Source of the DNA: Methylorubrum populi
GTDB lineage: Bacteria > Pseudomonadota > Alphaproteobacteria > Rhizobiales > Beijerinckiaceae
Assembly: GCA_036946625.1 (NCBI GenBank)
Contig: JAQIIU010000003.1
Coordinates: 1,377,001-1,441,000 of the forward strand
Length of the DNA stretch: 64,000 bases
Direction of reading: 5' to 3'
In this document: in pieces, positions 16,785-27,836 of the stretch
Layout of the letters: the number at the start of each line of letters is the position of its first letter
How positions within the stretch are numbered: position 1 is the first letter of the stretch
Notes under the pieces: model-generated
What the model was told of the DNA's origin: nothing
The model's database searches: none
The model's input: the letters and a program-made list of their open reading frames with translations, nothing else
Made by a program: the position numbers and the translations under genes

Positions 16785-17578
16785 GGTGCGGCGACCGGCA
16801 GCACGCAGCCCCTCAGGAAGGCGGCGAGGTCGCTGGTGATGTGGTCGATATGCGCTTCCTTCACCGCCTCCTGCTCGAAGGCTTCGCGGAACGGGTCGGG
16901 GGTCGGCGGAACCACGAGCACGGTGGCCATGCCGAGATCGTGCGGCACCACGAGGTTGCGGGCGATGTCCTCGAACAGCGCCGAGCGGTGCGGATCGACC
17001 CCGTGCCGGTCGAGGAAACGCTCGTAGGTGGCGCGGTCGGGCTTCGGCACGAAATCGGCCGCCGCGATGTCGAACACGTCCTCGAAGTGGCCGAGGATGC
17101 CGAGCTTGTCCGCGACCCGCTCGGCGTGGCGGCGCGAGCCGTTGGTGAGGATCAGCTTGCGCCCCGGCAGGTGCTCGATGGAGGTGCCGAGGGATTCGTC
17201 GAGCTTGATCGTCGAGTGGTCGATGTCGTGGGCGAAATCGAGGAAGTCGTGCGGATCGACGCCCTCCTCCACCATCAGCGCCTTCAGGGTGGTGCCGTAG
17301 CGGTGGTAGAAATGCTTCTGCAGCGCGCGGGCCGAGATCGCGTCGAGCCCGTACAGGCGCATGACGTAGAGCGTGATCCGCTCGTCCACCTGCGGCCAGA
17401 CCCGCGCATCGCTCGGGTAGAGCGTGTTGTCGAGGTCGAACACCCAGGTGTCGACGCCGGAAAACCCGCGGGACTCGGGGGTGGTGAAGTGGCTCTCGCC
17501 GGGAAGGAGCAAGGGACGGGTGACGCTCGGATCAGGGGAAGCGGGACGGGAATGCCCCGTCCCGTATGTAGGTGACAC
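16781..17578 (-). CDS. pyrimidine 5'-nucleotidase-like HAD phosphatase
   Basis: HAD-superfamily hydrolase (subfamily IA, SDT1/PHM8-like) expected to dephosphorylate pyrimidine nucleotides. Motif I is VFDLDNTLYP (nucleophile D48, general acid D50), motif II is LILTNG, motif III the Lys in FVPKPD, motif IV the FEDIARN acidic pair. The annotated start gives a 44-residue leader before the fold; a shorter form is possible, and family members begin near the PRGFxGVDTWVFD segment. It follows argB by 27 bp, an order common in Rhizobiales, and overlaps the zincin gene. Confidence 0.85.
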   Translation of the reverse strand: MSPTYGTGHSRPASPDPSVTRPLLLPGESHFTTPESRGFSGVDTWVFDLDNTLYPSDARVWPQVDERITLYVMRLYGLDAISARALQKHFYHRYGTTLKALMVEEGVDPHDFLDFAHDIDHSTIKLDESLGTSIEHLPGRKLILTNGSRRHAERVADKLGILGHFEDVFDIAAADFVPKPDRATYERFLDRHGVDPHRSALFEDIARNLVVPHDLGMATVLVVPPTPDPFREAFEQEAVKEAHIDHITSDLAAFLRGCVLPVAAP

Positions 17579-17605
17579 GCTTGCGAAGGGAAATGCCGGC
17601 CCTCT

Positions 17606-18502
17606 TCAGGTCCGCCGGATCAGGGTGCCCGCGCCGAAATCGGTGAAGAGTTCGAGCAGCGCGGCATGCGCGGTCTTGCCGTTGAGGATGACCACGGCCT
17701 CCACGCCCTGCTCGATGGCGTAGATGCAGGTCTCGACCTTCGGGATCATGCCTGCGGTGATGGTGCCGTCGGCGATCAGGCGCCGGCAATCCTCCACCGA
17801 GAGTTCGGGGATCAGCTTCTTGTCCTTGTCGAGCACGCCCGGCACGTCGGTGAGGAGCAGCAGGCGCTTGGCCCGCAGTGCGCCGGCGATGGCGCCGGCG
17901 AAGGTGTCGGCGTTGACGTTGTAGGTCTTGCCGTCGTCGCCGTAGGCGACGGGGGCGAGTACCGGGATCAGCTCGGCCTTCAGCACCGCGTCGAGCACGC
18001 CGCGCTCGACATGCTCGGGCTCGCCGACGAGGCCGAGATCGATCGCCTGCTCGATGTTGCTGTCGGGATCCTTGATCGTGCGCAGCGCCCGCTTGGCGCG
18101 GACCATGTTGCCGTCCTTGCCGCACAGGCCGATCGCCCGGCCGCCCTCGGCGGCGATCCAGCCGACGATCTGCTTGTTGATCGAGCCGGCGAGCACCATC
18201 TCGACCACCTCGACGGTGGCCTCGTCGGTGACGCGAAGCCCGCCGCGGAACTCCGATTCGATGCCGAGCCGGGCCAGCATCTTGCCGATCTGCGGCCCGC
18301 CGCCGTGCACGACGATCGGCTTCACGCCGGATTGTTCGAGCAGCACGATGTCCTCGGCGAAATCCTCCGCCGCCGCCGGGTCGCCCATGGCGTGGCCGCC
18401 GTACTTGATGACGACGATCTGCTGGTCGTAGCGCTGCATATGCGGCAGCGCCTGGGTCAGGATCTCGGCGCGCACATGCACGTTCGGCAGCGGATCGGTC
18501 AT
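17606..18502 (-). CDS. argB: acetylglutamate kinase
   Basis: Second step of arginine synthesis: phosphorylates N-acetylglutamate with ATP in the cytoplasm. The 298-aa chain has the amino-acid kinase fold with [10 protein letters not shown] (ATP-binding Lys) and [10 protein letters not shown] near the N terminus, and the [19 protein letters not shown] segment typical of arginine-sensitive forms with an extended N-terminal helix. ATG 18502 starts the family consensus. In Rhizobiales argB usually directly follows engB; here they are about 8.6 kb apart. Confidence 0.96.
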   Translation of the reverse strand: MTDPLPNVHVRAEILTQALPHMQRYDQQIVVIKYGGHAMGDPAAAEDFAEDIVLLEQSGVKPIVVHGGGPQIGKMLARLGIESEFRGGLRVTDEATVEVVEMVLAGSINKQIVGWIAAEGGRAIGLCGKDGNMVRAKRALRTIKDPDSNIEQAIDLGLVGEPEHVERGVLDAVLKAELIPVLAPVAYGDDGKTYNVNADTFAGAIAGALRAKRLLLLTDVPGVLDKDKKLIPELSVEDCRRLIADGTITAGMIPKVETCIYAIEQGVEAVVILNGKTAHAALLELFTDFGAGTLIRRT

Positions 18503-19062
18503 CGCGGGTCGTCCTGGCTCGCTTCGAGTCGGAGGCGGGATTCGGCTGGGCTTCTAGCGCAGGCTCGCTGCGGTGCGAAGCGTCCGAGCGCTCCCGATCC
18601 CGCGACGGGGATCGTCCGGTCGCCTCTTCGATCCGGACCGGCCGGAGCGGCCGGAAGATCGGCGGCGATGATCGGCAAACCGGCAATCTCGTCGTCACGG
18701 CCATGCGCTTCGGAGAGATCGAGCGGGGCCAGGCCGCCCTCGTCTTGCAATCGTCGGAGCGGACCGCCCAAACGACCGTATCGAAGCCGGTCACCGAAGA
18801 TTTCCTGAAATCCCGTGTGACCAATTCGCCGGTCCGGGCCGCCTTTTCCTCGAATATCGTGGCCGACTCTTCCCGATCCTGTTCGCCGGTCACTGGATCG
18901 AGGCGCCGGAAATGCCGTCTTTCAGGTTCGGCGGGTAAGTCCGCCGCAATCCTGGCCGAGGGCTTTGCCCGTCGAACACTGATTGATTGAGGTTTCGTGA
19001 AAAATTAATCAGTCATTAACCATCTTTATCAATCATCCCCTCATCGAACGAAGGGGCCGACC
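18503..19062. other. 560-bp intergenic region upstream of argB, no gene recognised
   Basis: Open frames on both strands give Ser/Arg-rich products without any motif or ribosome site. The last 70 bp (18990-19062) are AT-rich and hold a CtrA-type box. The argB promoter must lie in the left part but I could not define it. Confidence 0.5.
19005..19020 (+). promoter_or_regulatory. CtrA-type binding box upstream of small gene
   Basis: Perfect TTAA-N7-TTAAC (TTAATCAGTCATTAAC), the consensus for the alphaproteobacterial cell-cycle regulator CtrA, in an AT-rich patch 42 bp before the ATG at 19063. Confidence 0.6.
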
Positions 19063-19287
19063 ATGCTGAACGCCGATCCGCTGACGCCGCGTCCGAGCCT
19101 CACCCATCCCGGCCTGCTCGCCCGCGTGGTCGAGCGCTTCGGCCAGGGGGCGGGCTCGTCGGCGGAGGTGTGGCGGCGGCTCACCGAAAACTATGCGGTC
19201 GATCTCGACGCGGTCGCCGCGCTCCTGCCCTGTGCCGAGCCGGAGCCGCTCTGGCTCACCGCCCGCGCCGAGCGCCGCCCGCGCTGA
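19063..19287 (+). CDS. 74-aa protein of unknown function, putative CtrA target
   Basis: A small soluble protein with a Pro-rich start (LTPRPSLTHPG), a central amphipathic segment (AEVWRRLTENYAVDLDAV) and an Arg-rich end. I do not recognise it. Support for reality: an AT-rich promoter-like region with a perfect CtrA-type box just upstream, strong third-position GC bias in this frame, and termination before the convergent MOSC gene (6 bp from its stop). A ribosome site is weak (AAGGGG, 19049-19054). It may be a small regulator or cell-cycle protein, but that is inference from the box only. Confidence 0.55.
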   Translation: MLNADPLTPRPSLTHPGLLARVVERFGQGAGSSAEVWRRLTENYAVDLDAVAALLPCAEPEPLWLTARAERRPR

Positions 19288-19293
19288 GCCGGT

Positions 19294-20073
19294 TCAGCCG
19301 ATCACCCGCAGCGTCTCGCCCGCCCGCAGCGGGCCGCCCGCCAGAACCTCGGCGTAGACGCCGCAATCGGCGTGGCCGAGACGCTCGGTGAGCGTTCTCG
19401 GGATGGCGAGATCGCGGATGCCGGTCTGCGGATCGACGTTCGTGGCGGCGCACCGAACCGTCCGGCCGGTGATCTTCAGCCGCACGCCCGCGTCCGCCTC
19501 CAGCACCCGGCCGACCATGTCGAGTTCGGCCCACGGCGCCAGCCCCTCGACGTAGAGATTGCCGCGGAAGCGCAGGGGATCGACGGGCGCCCCGACGAGA
19601 TCCTCGATCGCCGCGACGCTCGCCCGGTTGATCAGCGAGACGTAGCCGGTGCGCGAATCGGTGAAACGGTAGCCGGGCGCCGCCGTGAGCACCCGCGGCG
19701 CGCCGCGCAGTTCCTGCGGCAGGAACCCTCGCATGAAGTCCGCCAGCGCCGCGCGTCCCTCCGCGGTGCTCAGATCGGCGTCCAGAACCTGCGCGCCGTT
19801 CTCCTCCACGGTCAGGCGCCGCGCGGCGGCGTCGAAGCGCGTGCGCAGCCGCGCCAGCGCCTCGTTGCGCATCAGCATCAGGTAGGCCACCTTGGGCAGG
19901 TGGCGCGGCACGGCTTCGTCGAAGCCGGAGGGGCCGTTCTCGATGGCGTAGAGCCGGTCGCCCGGAAAGTAGCCGCTCGTCTCCAGTTCCGCCGCCTCGA
20001 CCGCCTCGGGCGAGAGACCCTTCACGGGGTAGCGGTAGAGGGCGGCGATGTGAAGGGCGGCGGAGGCGCTCAT
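19294..20073 (-). CDS. MOSC domain protein (mARC-like)
   Basis: A 259-aa protein with an N-terminal MOSC beta-barrel domain (ALYRYPVKGLSPE) followed by the MOSC domain. The C-terminal TGRTVRCAATNVDPQTG carries the conserved Cys that coordinates molybdenum in mARC and YcbX proteins, so a molybdenum-dependent reductase of N-hydroxylated compounds is the likely role. ATG 20073 (MSASAALHI) has GAGGGA with 5-bp spacing; the longer form from 20109 is less likely. No fused ferredoxin domain, so a separate electron donor is needed. Confidence 0.87.
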   Translation of the reverse strand: MSASAALHIAALYRYPVKGLSPEAVEAAELETSGYFPGDRLYAIENGPSGFDEAVPRHLPKVAYLMLMRNEALARLRTRFDAAARRLTVEENGAQVLDADLSTAEGRAALADFMRGFLPQELRGAPRVLTAAPGYRFTDSRTGYVSLINRASVAAIEDLVGAPVDPLRFRGNLYVEGLAPWAELDMVGRVLEADAGVRLKITGRTVRCAATNVDPQTGIRDLAIPRTLTERLGHADCGVYAEVLAGGPLRAGETLRVIG

Positions 20074-20134
20074 GCTTCCCTCGCTAGCCCGACCCCAACC
20101 GCCGGGCAAGCATGCGCGGCCGGCGGCTGGGACC

Positions 20135-20170
20135 CCTTGTGTTACGAAAAGGCAACACCCAATTCAGCCC
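20135..20170 (+). promoter_or_regulatory. weak heat-shock (RpoH) promoter candidate for clpB
   Basis: CCCTTG at 20134-20139 resembles the RpoH -35, and ACCCAATTC at about 20157-20165 is a partial -10. It sits about 130 bp before clpB, whose homologues are RpoH-driven. The match is imperfect. Confidence 0.3.
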
Positions 20171-20295
20171 TGCCGGCGGCTCACAAGACAGCGCCGGTGT
20201 CCCGGCGGGGCCGACCCCGCGGGACGACGCATCGAAGGCTCCGTGCCGCGCGAGTGGGCGGAGGACGGTTCGATCCGGGGAAGGGCAACACGCGA

Positions 20296-22914
<2,619 letters not shown>

Positions 22915-22932
22915 TCGGTTGGAAGAGCACGC

Positions 22933-22963
22933 TCCGGCGCGGGAGACCGCGCCGGGGTTTTTT
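22933..22963 (+). terminator. Rho-independent terminator after clpB
   Basis: CCGGCGCG and CGCGCCGG arms around GGAGAC, followed by GGTTTTTT. It lies 19 bp after the clpB stop. Confidence 0.88.
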
Positions 22964-23006
22964 GCGTGCAGGATCGTCCGCGGAGTGCCGCCGCACCCCG
23001 CTCGTG

Positions 23007-23112
23007 CTAGAGCATCGTCCTGGATATCGGATCCAGGACGATGCTCGCGGTTTTCGATTGTGCATCGTCTTTTCAGACAAGCCGGCAGCCACCTTTCGGG
23101 ACGATGCTCTAG
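23007..23112. repeat. palindromic repeat C (GAGCATCGTCC family)
   Basis: Starts CTAGAGCATCGTCC and ends GGACGATGCTCTAG. The left part contains a perfect 15-bp stem AGCATCGTCCTGGAT / ATCCAGGACGATGCT. The right part reads AGCCGGCAGCCACCTTTCGGG, a sequence I recognise from intergenic repeats spread through Rhizobiales genomes. It sits between clpB and the toxin-antitoxin pair. Confidence 0.8.
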
Positions 23113-23138
23113 CGTATTGTGGGCGTATGCGAGGAACG

Positions 23139-23405
23139 ATGTCCGACTTCTCGACACTGACGGTCCGCCTGCCGCGCGAGGCGAAGGCGAAGCTCGACAA
23201 GCTGGCCGGCCAAGCCCGCCGGACGCGAAGTGAACTCGCGGGTGAAGTCCTGACGGCTTTTGTCGAGCGGGAGGTGGCGATCATCGAGGCGATCGAACGG
23301 GGTCGAGCCGAGATCCGCGCCGGACAAGGTTTCGATCCAGATGAGGTCTTTCGTGATGTTGAGGGCGTGATTGCCCAAGTGGAGGCCGAACGGGCGGGGC
23401 GGTGA
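23139..23405 (+). CDS. ribbon-helix-helix antitoxin (ParD/CopG-like)
   Basis: An 88-aa protein with an N-terminal ribbon-helix-helix fold (LTVRLPREAKAKLDKLA) for DNA binding and an acidic helical tail (FDPDEVFRDVEGVIAQ) that would wrap the toxin. ATG 23139 has GAGGA at 23131-23135. The stop overlaps the GTG of the toxin gene. Type II antitoxins of this kind repress their own promoter, which would fall between repeat C and this start. Confidence 0.85.
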   Translation: MSDFSTLTVRLPREAKAKLDKLAGQARRTRSELAGEVLTAFVEREVAIIEAIERGRAEIRAGQGFDPDEVFRDVEGVIAQVEAERAGR

Positions 23406-23713
23406 GGCGTCGCGTTCTCTGGTCGCCCATCGCGAGGAGTGATCTCCTCGCGATGGTTCGCCATATCGCGGCCGACAACCCGAGGGCCGCCCGAACTGCA
23501 GCCGCCAAACTGCGCGCTGTAGGCGATGCTCTGGGTCAGACGAATACGGGGCGGCCCGGACGCGTGAGCGGAACCTACGAGAAGTCGGTGCCGGGATTGC
23601 CCTATGTGATCGCCTACGAGCTTTTCGACGACGAAAGCGGAAGCGAGGTCGTCGCCATCCTGCACGTCATCCATACGGCAAGACACTGGCCGCCGGGAGG
23701 ATGGCCCACATGA
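23402..23713 (+). CDS. RelE/ParE-family toxin
   Basis: A 103-aa ParE/RelE-fold protein. Typical features are the N-terminal WSPIARSDLLAMVRHIA helix pair, the GRVSGTYEKSVPGLPYVIAYEL strand pair and the C-terminal ILHVIHTARHWP ending with His and Trp. GTG start overlaps the antitoxin stop. Whether it targets gyrase (ParE) or ribosomal mRNA (RelE) cannot be told from sequence. The pair looks intact, in contrast to the hicAB remnant at 6.5 kb. Confidence 0.85.
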   Translation: MRRRVLWSPIARSDLLAMVRHIAADNPRAARTAAAKLRAVGDALGQTNTGRPGRVSGTYEKSVPGLPYVIAYELFDDESGSEVVAILHVIHTARHWPPGGWPT

Positions 23714-23808
23714 CATCGTGTCGTGACGTATCCGCAAGGTCCCCAGTCTGAGGCACTGCCGCACACCGCCTTCTTGCGTCGCAGCAAGATCCCGCCGACA
23801 AGAGGTGG

Positions 23809-24483
23809 ATGACCGCCGAGACGCTCACCTACGCCGTCGGCGACATCCACGGCTGCGCCGACCTGCTCGACCGCCTCCTGGAGCGCATCGGCGCCCACGC
23901 CGCCGGCCGCGCGAAAAAACTCGTCTTCCTCGGCGACTACATCGACCGCGGACCCGACAGCGCTCGGGTGATCGAGACCCTGCGCCGCCTGCAATGGCGC
24001 GAGCCGGAGGACGTGGTCTGCCTGATGGGCAACCACGAGGAGATGCTGCTGAAGAGCCTGCGCGAGCCCGGAGCCCTCGACCACTGGGTCTATAACGGTG
24101 GAACGGAGACGCTGGCCGCGTTCGGCGCGTCGGGGCCGGAAGAGTTGCCCGGCGAGGTGCTGGACTGGATCGAGGCCCTGCCGACCCTGCACGAGGATGC
24201 GCAGCGCTGGTACGTCCATGCCGGCTTCCGTCCCGAGGCCGAGGTGCCGGACCCCGACCCGCACAACCGGCTCTGGATCCGCGAGCCGTTCCTGTCCGAG
24301 GACCACGATTTCGGCCGCCACGTCGTTCACGGCCACACGCCGCAGATCCGCGGCGGGCCGGACTGCCGGCGCTTCCGCACCAATCTCGATACGGGGGCGG
24401 TCTACGGCAACGCCCTGACCGCGGGCGTCTTTTCGGATGCGCAGGGACCGGCCTTGGAATTCCTGAGGGTGCCGGCCGGTTGA
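23809..24483 (+). CDS. PPP-family metallophosphoesterase (serine/threonine phosphatase-like)
   Basis: A 224-aa cytoplasmic dinuclear-metal phosphatase. GDIHG (11-15), GDYIDRGPDS and GNHEEM are the three PPP signatures, and HGHTPQIRGG is the C-terminal metal-binding histidine segment. It resembles the bacterial ApaH/PrpA-like stand-alone phosphatases; the substrate could be phosphoproteins or dinucleotides. ATG 23809 follows AGAGG with short spacing. Monocistronic. Confidence 0.88.
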   Translation: MTAETLTYAVGDIHGCADLLDRLLERIGAHAAGRAKKLVFLGDYIDRGPDSARVIETLRRLQWREPEDVVCLMGNHEEMLLKSLREPGALDHWVYNGGTETLAAFGASGPEELPGEVLDWIEALPTLHEDAQRWYVHAGFRPEAEVPDPDPHNRLWIREPFLSEDHDFGRHVVHGHTPQIRGGPDCRRFRTNLDTGAVYGNALTAGVFSDAQGPALEFLRVPAG

Positions 24484-24627
24484 GCGGCCGATGCCGCGCG
24501 GCTGGCGAGCCTCGATTTCCGTGAGCGCCGAGGTTTCGTAACCGGACGTTCTTGAACTGTGCGTCGGCTCCCTCTCTAACGGAGCTCAAATGCGGCCGTT
24601 CGTGCCGCGGAGGAGGAGCCGACGCCG

Positions 24628-26067
24628 ATGGATGCGCCCGCAGAACCCCGCGCCCGCACGGAGGAGAGGGCGATGGCCCGCCTCGCCCTGCGTTTCACCG
24701 ACTGGGCCGAGAAGTGGTTTCCCGACGCCTTCGTGTTCGTGGCCATCGCCGTCGTCATCGTGGCGGCGGCCGCGCTCGTCAACGGGGCGCCGGTCCCCGC
24801 GGTGACGAAGAGTTTCGGCGACGGCTTCTGGAGCCTGATCCCCTTCACCATGCAGATGGTCTTCGTCACCATCGGCGGCTACGTGGTGGCGACCTCCGGA
24901 CCGGTCCAGGCGCTGATCGACCGGATGGCCCTGGTGCCGAGGACCGGGCGCGGCGCCATCGGCTTCGTGGCGCTCGCCACCATGCTCTCCTCGCTCCTGA
25001 GCTGGGGCCTGAGCCTGATCTTCGGCGGCCTTCTCGCCCGCGCGCTCGCCCGCCGCACCGAGTTGCGGATGGATTACCGCGCGGCCGGTGCGGCCGCCTA
25101 TCTCGGGCTCGGGGCCACCTGGGCGATGGGCCTGTCCTCGTCCGCCGCGCAGCTCCAGGCGAACCCCAAAAGCCTGCCGCCGGGCCTGCTGCCGATCACC
25201 GGCGTGATCCCGTTCAGCGAGACGATCTTCCTGTGGCAGTCGATCCTGATCGCCGCGATCCTCGTGGTGATGTCGGCGCTGATCGCGCTGGCCTCCGCGC
25301 CGGGCCGCGAGACCGCGGTGACGGCCCAGGATCTCGGCGTCGACGTGTCGAAGGCCGACGACCGCATCGCCCCGCCCAAGCAGCCCGGCGAGTGGCTGGA
25401 GCACGCGCCCGTGCTCACCATCCTCATCGGCCTGCTCGCCGCCGGCTGGCTGATCCAGGAATTCGCGCGTCAGGACTGGATGATCGCGATCTCCAACCTC
25501 AACACCTACAACTTCCTGTTCCTGATGGCCGGCTTCGTGCTGCACTGGCGGCCGAAGCGCTTCCTCGCCTCGCTCGCCAAGGCGGTGCCGGCCACCGCCG
25601 GCATCCTGATCCAGTTCCCGTTCTACGCCGCCATCGCCGCGATCCTGACGGGCGCCAAGAATGCCGCCGGGCACAGCCTGTCGGACGTGATCGCCCACGC
25701 CTTCGTGGCGATGAACACGCAAGGGAGCTTCCCGCTCGCCATGGGCGTCTACTCGGCGCTGCTCGGCTTCTTCATCCCGTCGGGCGGCGGCAAGTGGCTG
25801 TTGGAGGCGCCCTACGTGATGCAGGCGGCCAACGAATTGAAGGTGCATCTCGGCTGGGCGGTGCAGGTCTACAACGCGGCGGAAGCTCTGCCGAACCTCA
25901 TCAACCCGTTCTTCATGCTGCCGCTGCTCGGCATCCTCGGGCTGAAGGCGCGCGACATCGTCGGCTTCAGCTTCCTCCAACTCATCGTCCACCTGCCGGT
26001 GGTGCTGTTCCTGCTCTGGGCGCTGGCCTTCACGCTGGACTATCACCCGCCGGTGCTGCCGGGATAG
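24628..26067 (+). CDS. short-chain fatty acid transporter (AtoE family)
   Basis: A 479-aa inner-membrane carrier with about 11-12 hydrophobic segments, matching AtoE-type short-chain fatty acid transporters. Diagnostic stretches include FTDWAEKWFPDAFVFV at the start, LSSLLSWGLSLIFG, SFPLAMGVYSALLGFFIPSG and NLINPFFMLPLLGI. ATG 24628 has GAGGAGGA upstream. A link to poly-hydroxybutyrate or acetoacetate use is conceivable, but no CoA-transferase genes are nearby. Confidence 0.87.
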   Translation: MDAPAEPRARTEERAMARLALRFTDWAEKWFPDAFVFVAIAVVIVAAAALVNGAPVPAVTKSFGDGFWSLIPFTMQMVFVTIGGYVVATSGPVQALIDRMALVPRTGRGAIGFVALATMLSSLLSWGLSLIFGGLLARALARRTELRMDYRAAGAAAYLGLGATWAMGLSSSAAQLQANPKSLPPGLLPITGVIPFSETIFLWQSILIAAILVVMSALIALASAPGRETAVTAQDLGVDVSKADDRIAPPKQPGEWLEHAPVLTILIGLLAAGWLIQEFARQDWMIAISNLNTYNFLFLMAGFVLHWRPKRFLASLAKAVPATAGILIQFPFYAAIAAILTGAKNAAGHSLSDVIAHAFVAMNTQGSFPLAMGVYSALLGFFIPSGGGKWLLEAPYVMQAANELKVHLGWAVQVYNAAEALPNLINPFFMLPLLGILGLKARDIVGFSFLQLIVHLPVVLFLLWALAFTLDYHPPVLPG

Positions 26068-26076
26068 GCGAGCCCG

Positions 26077-26667
26077 CTACGGGCGGCCCTGCGGCGGGCC
26101 GCCCATCACGATGAGGCCGGCATCCGCGAGGCCGCGGGCCTCGTCGCCGCCCGAGGCGAGGAGCGAGAAGCTGGCGGGGCGCCGGGGGCCCCTGTCGTGA
26201 CCGGTGCTGCCCTCCGACCAGTAGCTCGTGGAGAACGGCGAGAATTCGTCCGCGATCCCGGCTTCCGTCAGACGCTCGGCGCGGGCGCGCGCATCGACAC
26301 GCTGGAGGAAGCCCTTCGCCCGCACGCCGAGCCGCATGGACAGGCCGTCCTGCTCGGCTGACCAGACCGTCAGGACGAGGCAATGCCGGCCGTCCGCATC
26401 CCGCCCCCAGGACGCGACGTAGCGCGGCGACAGCAATTCGACGGCCTTCTCCCGATCCGGCGCACGGCTCGGGATCTGAGCGATCGCCGCGCGGGAGGCG
26501 GGCCGTGTCGCGAGACCCTCGAACGGGGTCCGGCCGTGGCGGATGTAGCCGAGGCAATCCTCGAAGATCAGCCGCATCACCAGCGGCTCGTTCTCCTCGA
26601 TCTCGGCGGCGCTGAGGGGAGACGCCGCGAGGCAGGCCGTGGCGAGCAGAAGCGGGAGGCGGAGCAA
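26077..26667 (-). CDS. exported hypothetical protein
   Basis: A 196-aa protein with a signal peptide (MLRLPLLLATACLAASPLSA, cleavage near SAA). The mature part has two cysteines (FEDCLGYI, RHCLVLTV), probably a periplasmic disulfide, and a Gly/Pro/Arg-rich C terminus. I do not recognise the family. It sits on the minus strand 28 bp after the DUF423 gene and could be the distal gene of the rpmH-yidC-engB transcript. Confidence 0.75.
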   Translation of the reverse strand: MLRLPLLLATACLAASPLSAAEIEENEPLVMRLIFEDCLGYIRHGRTPFEGLATRPASRAAIAQIPSRAPDREKAVELLSPRYVASWGRDADGRHCLVLTVWSAEQDGLSMRLGVRAKGFLQRVDARARAERLTEAGIADEFSPFSTSYWSEGSTGHDRGPRRPASFSLLASGGDEARGLADAGLIVMGGPPQGRP

Positions 26668-26695
26668 GTGTCCTCCTTCGGTTTCGACCGAGAAA

Positions 26696-27067
26696 TCAGC
26701 GCCGGGCCGGCACCAGCATGGCGAAGGCAGCCAGGAGCCATCCCGCCATCAACACCACGCCGCCGCTCGGCGCCGCCATGGGGAACAGCGGCATACCGGT
26801 GAGCGCCCGCAGGGCGAGGTCGCCGGAGAACAGGGCGAGGCCCACGAGCAGGGCGGCGGCGGCGAGGCGGGCGAGACCGCCGCGGACGAGGCCGGCGGGG
26901 GCAAGGCCCGTCAGGGCGATCACCGTCGGGGCATGGAACAGCAGGAACTGCGCCGCCGTCTTCAGGGTCTCGCCGCCGCTGGTATGCGCGGCCGCCGCGC
27001 TGGCCGCGACGCCGAGGCCGCCGGCCAGGGCCGCCAGCGCGGCGAGGATGCGGTCGAGGCCGGTCAT
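26696..27067 (-). CDS. DUF423 (YgdD-like) membrane protein
   Basis: A 123-aa protein with four hydrophobic helices and the family signature [13 protein letters not shown] plus the [16 protein letters not shown] loop. The function of DUF423 proteins is unknown. The start codon overlaps the engB stop by 4 bp, so it is translated with the engB message. Confidence 0.85.
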   Translation of the reverse strand: MTGLDRILAALAALAGGLGVAASAAAAHTSGGETLKTAAQFLLFHAPTVIALTGLAPAGLVRGGLARLAAAALLVGLALFSGDLALRALTGMPLFPMAAPSGGVVLMAGWLLAAFAMLVPARR

Positions 27068-27723
27068 GCACCGCGCTCCTGCAGCAGCCGGACGATGCTG
27101 GCGCGCAACTCCGCCACGCCGCGGTCGTCGCGGCTCGACGTCAGCAGCACCTCGGGATAGGCCGCCGGGCGCTTGGCCAGAGCGTCCTGGATGCCGGCGA
27201 CGCGCCGGTCGATCTCGGCTTTCTTCAGCGCGTCGCCCTTGGTCAGCACGACCTGATAGGACACCGCCGCCTTGTCGAGCCCGTCGAGCAGGTCGGTGTC
27301 GATCTGCTTGAGCCCGTGGCGGGAATCGATCAGCACGTAGACGCGGGCGAGGTTCGAGCGGCCCTTCAGGTAGGCATGGATCAGCTTGGTCCAGGCCTCG
27401 ACCTTGGCCTTCTCGACGGCGGCGTAGCCGTAGCCCGGCATGTCGACCAGCGTCAGGCGCCCGCCGATGCGGAAGAAGTTGAGCTGCTGGGTGCGCCCCG
27501 GCGTGTGCGAGGTCCGCGCCAGGGTGTTGCGCCCGGTCAGGGCGTTGACGAGGCTCGACTTGCCGACGTTCGATCGCCCGGCAAAGGCGATCTCGACGCC
27601 TTCCATCGGCGGCAGCGCGCCGAGGGCCGGGGCGGCGGCGGTGAAATCGGCCGCGCCCGCGAACAGGAGACGACCGGCTTCGAGAAGCTCGGGGGAGGGG
27701 GCTTCGGTCTCGGCGTCGGTCAT
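27064..27723 (-). CDS. engB: ribosome biogenesis GTPase EngB (YihA/YsxC)
   Basis: Circularly conserved TrmE-Era-EngA-EngB GTPase needed for 50S assembly. The 219 residues include G1 GRSNVGKS (49-56), the TPGRTQ switch I, G3 DMPGYG, G4 TKGD and an SS G5 segment. ATG 27723 is the first Met of the family N terminus; the frame is open upstream in antisense of nothing real. Fourth in the rpmH-rnpA-yidC-engB row, 113 bp after yidC. Confidence 0.95.
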   Translation of the reverse strand: MTDAETEAPSPELLEAGRLLFAGAADFTAAAPALGALPPMEGVEIAFAGRSNVGKSSLVNALTGRNTLARTSHTPGRTQQLNFFRIGGRLTLVDMPGYGYAAVEKAKVEAWTKLIHAYLKGRSNLARVYVLIDSRHGLKQIDTDLLDGLDKAAVSYQVVLTKGDALKKAEIDRRVAGIQDALAKRPAAYPEVLLTSSRDDRGVAELRASIVRLLQERGA

Positions 27724-27836
27724 GAAGGTTCGTTGCCTCTTCCCCTCACCGGACACACGCGCATCGGGCCGATCATGACGGCAGGATGCGGTATCTCGGG
27801 GGCGGCCCGAGATCCGCGGGAGGACGGTCGTCGTGC

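Noticed and set aside
18703..18990. A 95-aa plus-strand frame upstream of the 74-aa gene
   Set aside because: Ser/Arg-rich, no motif or ribosome site, overlaps the control region.
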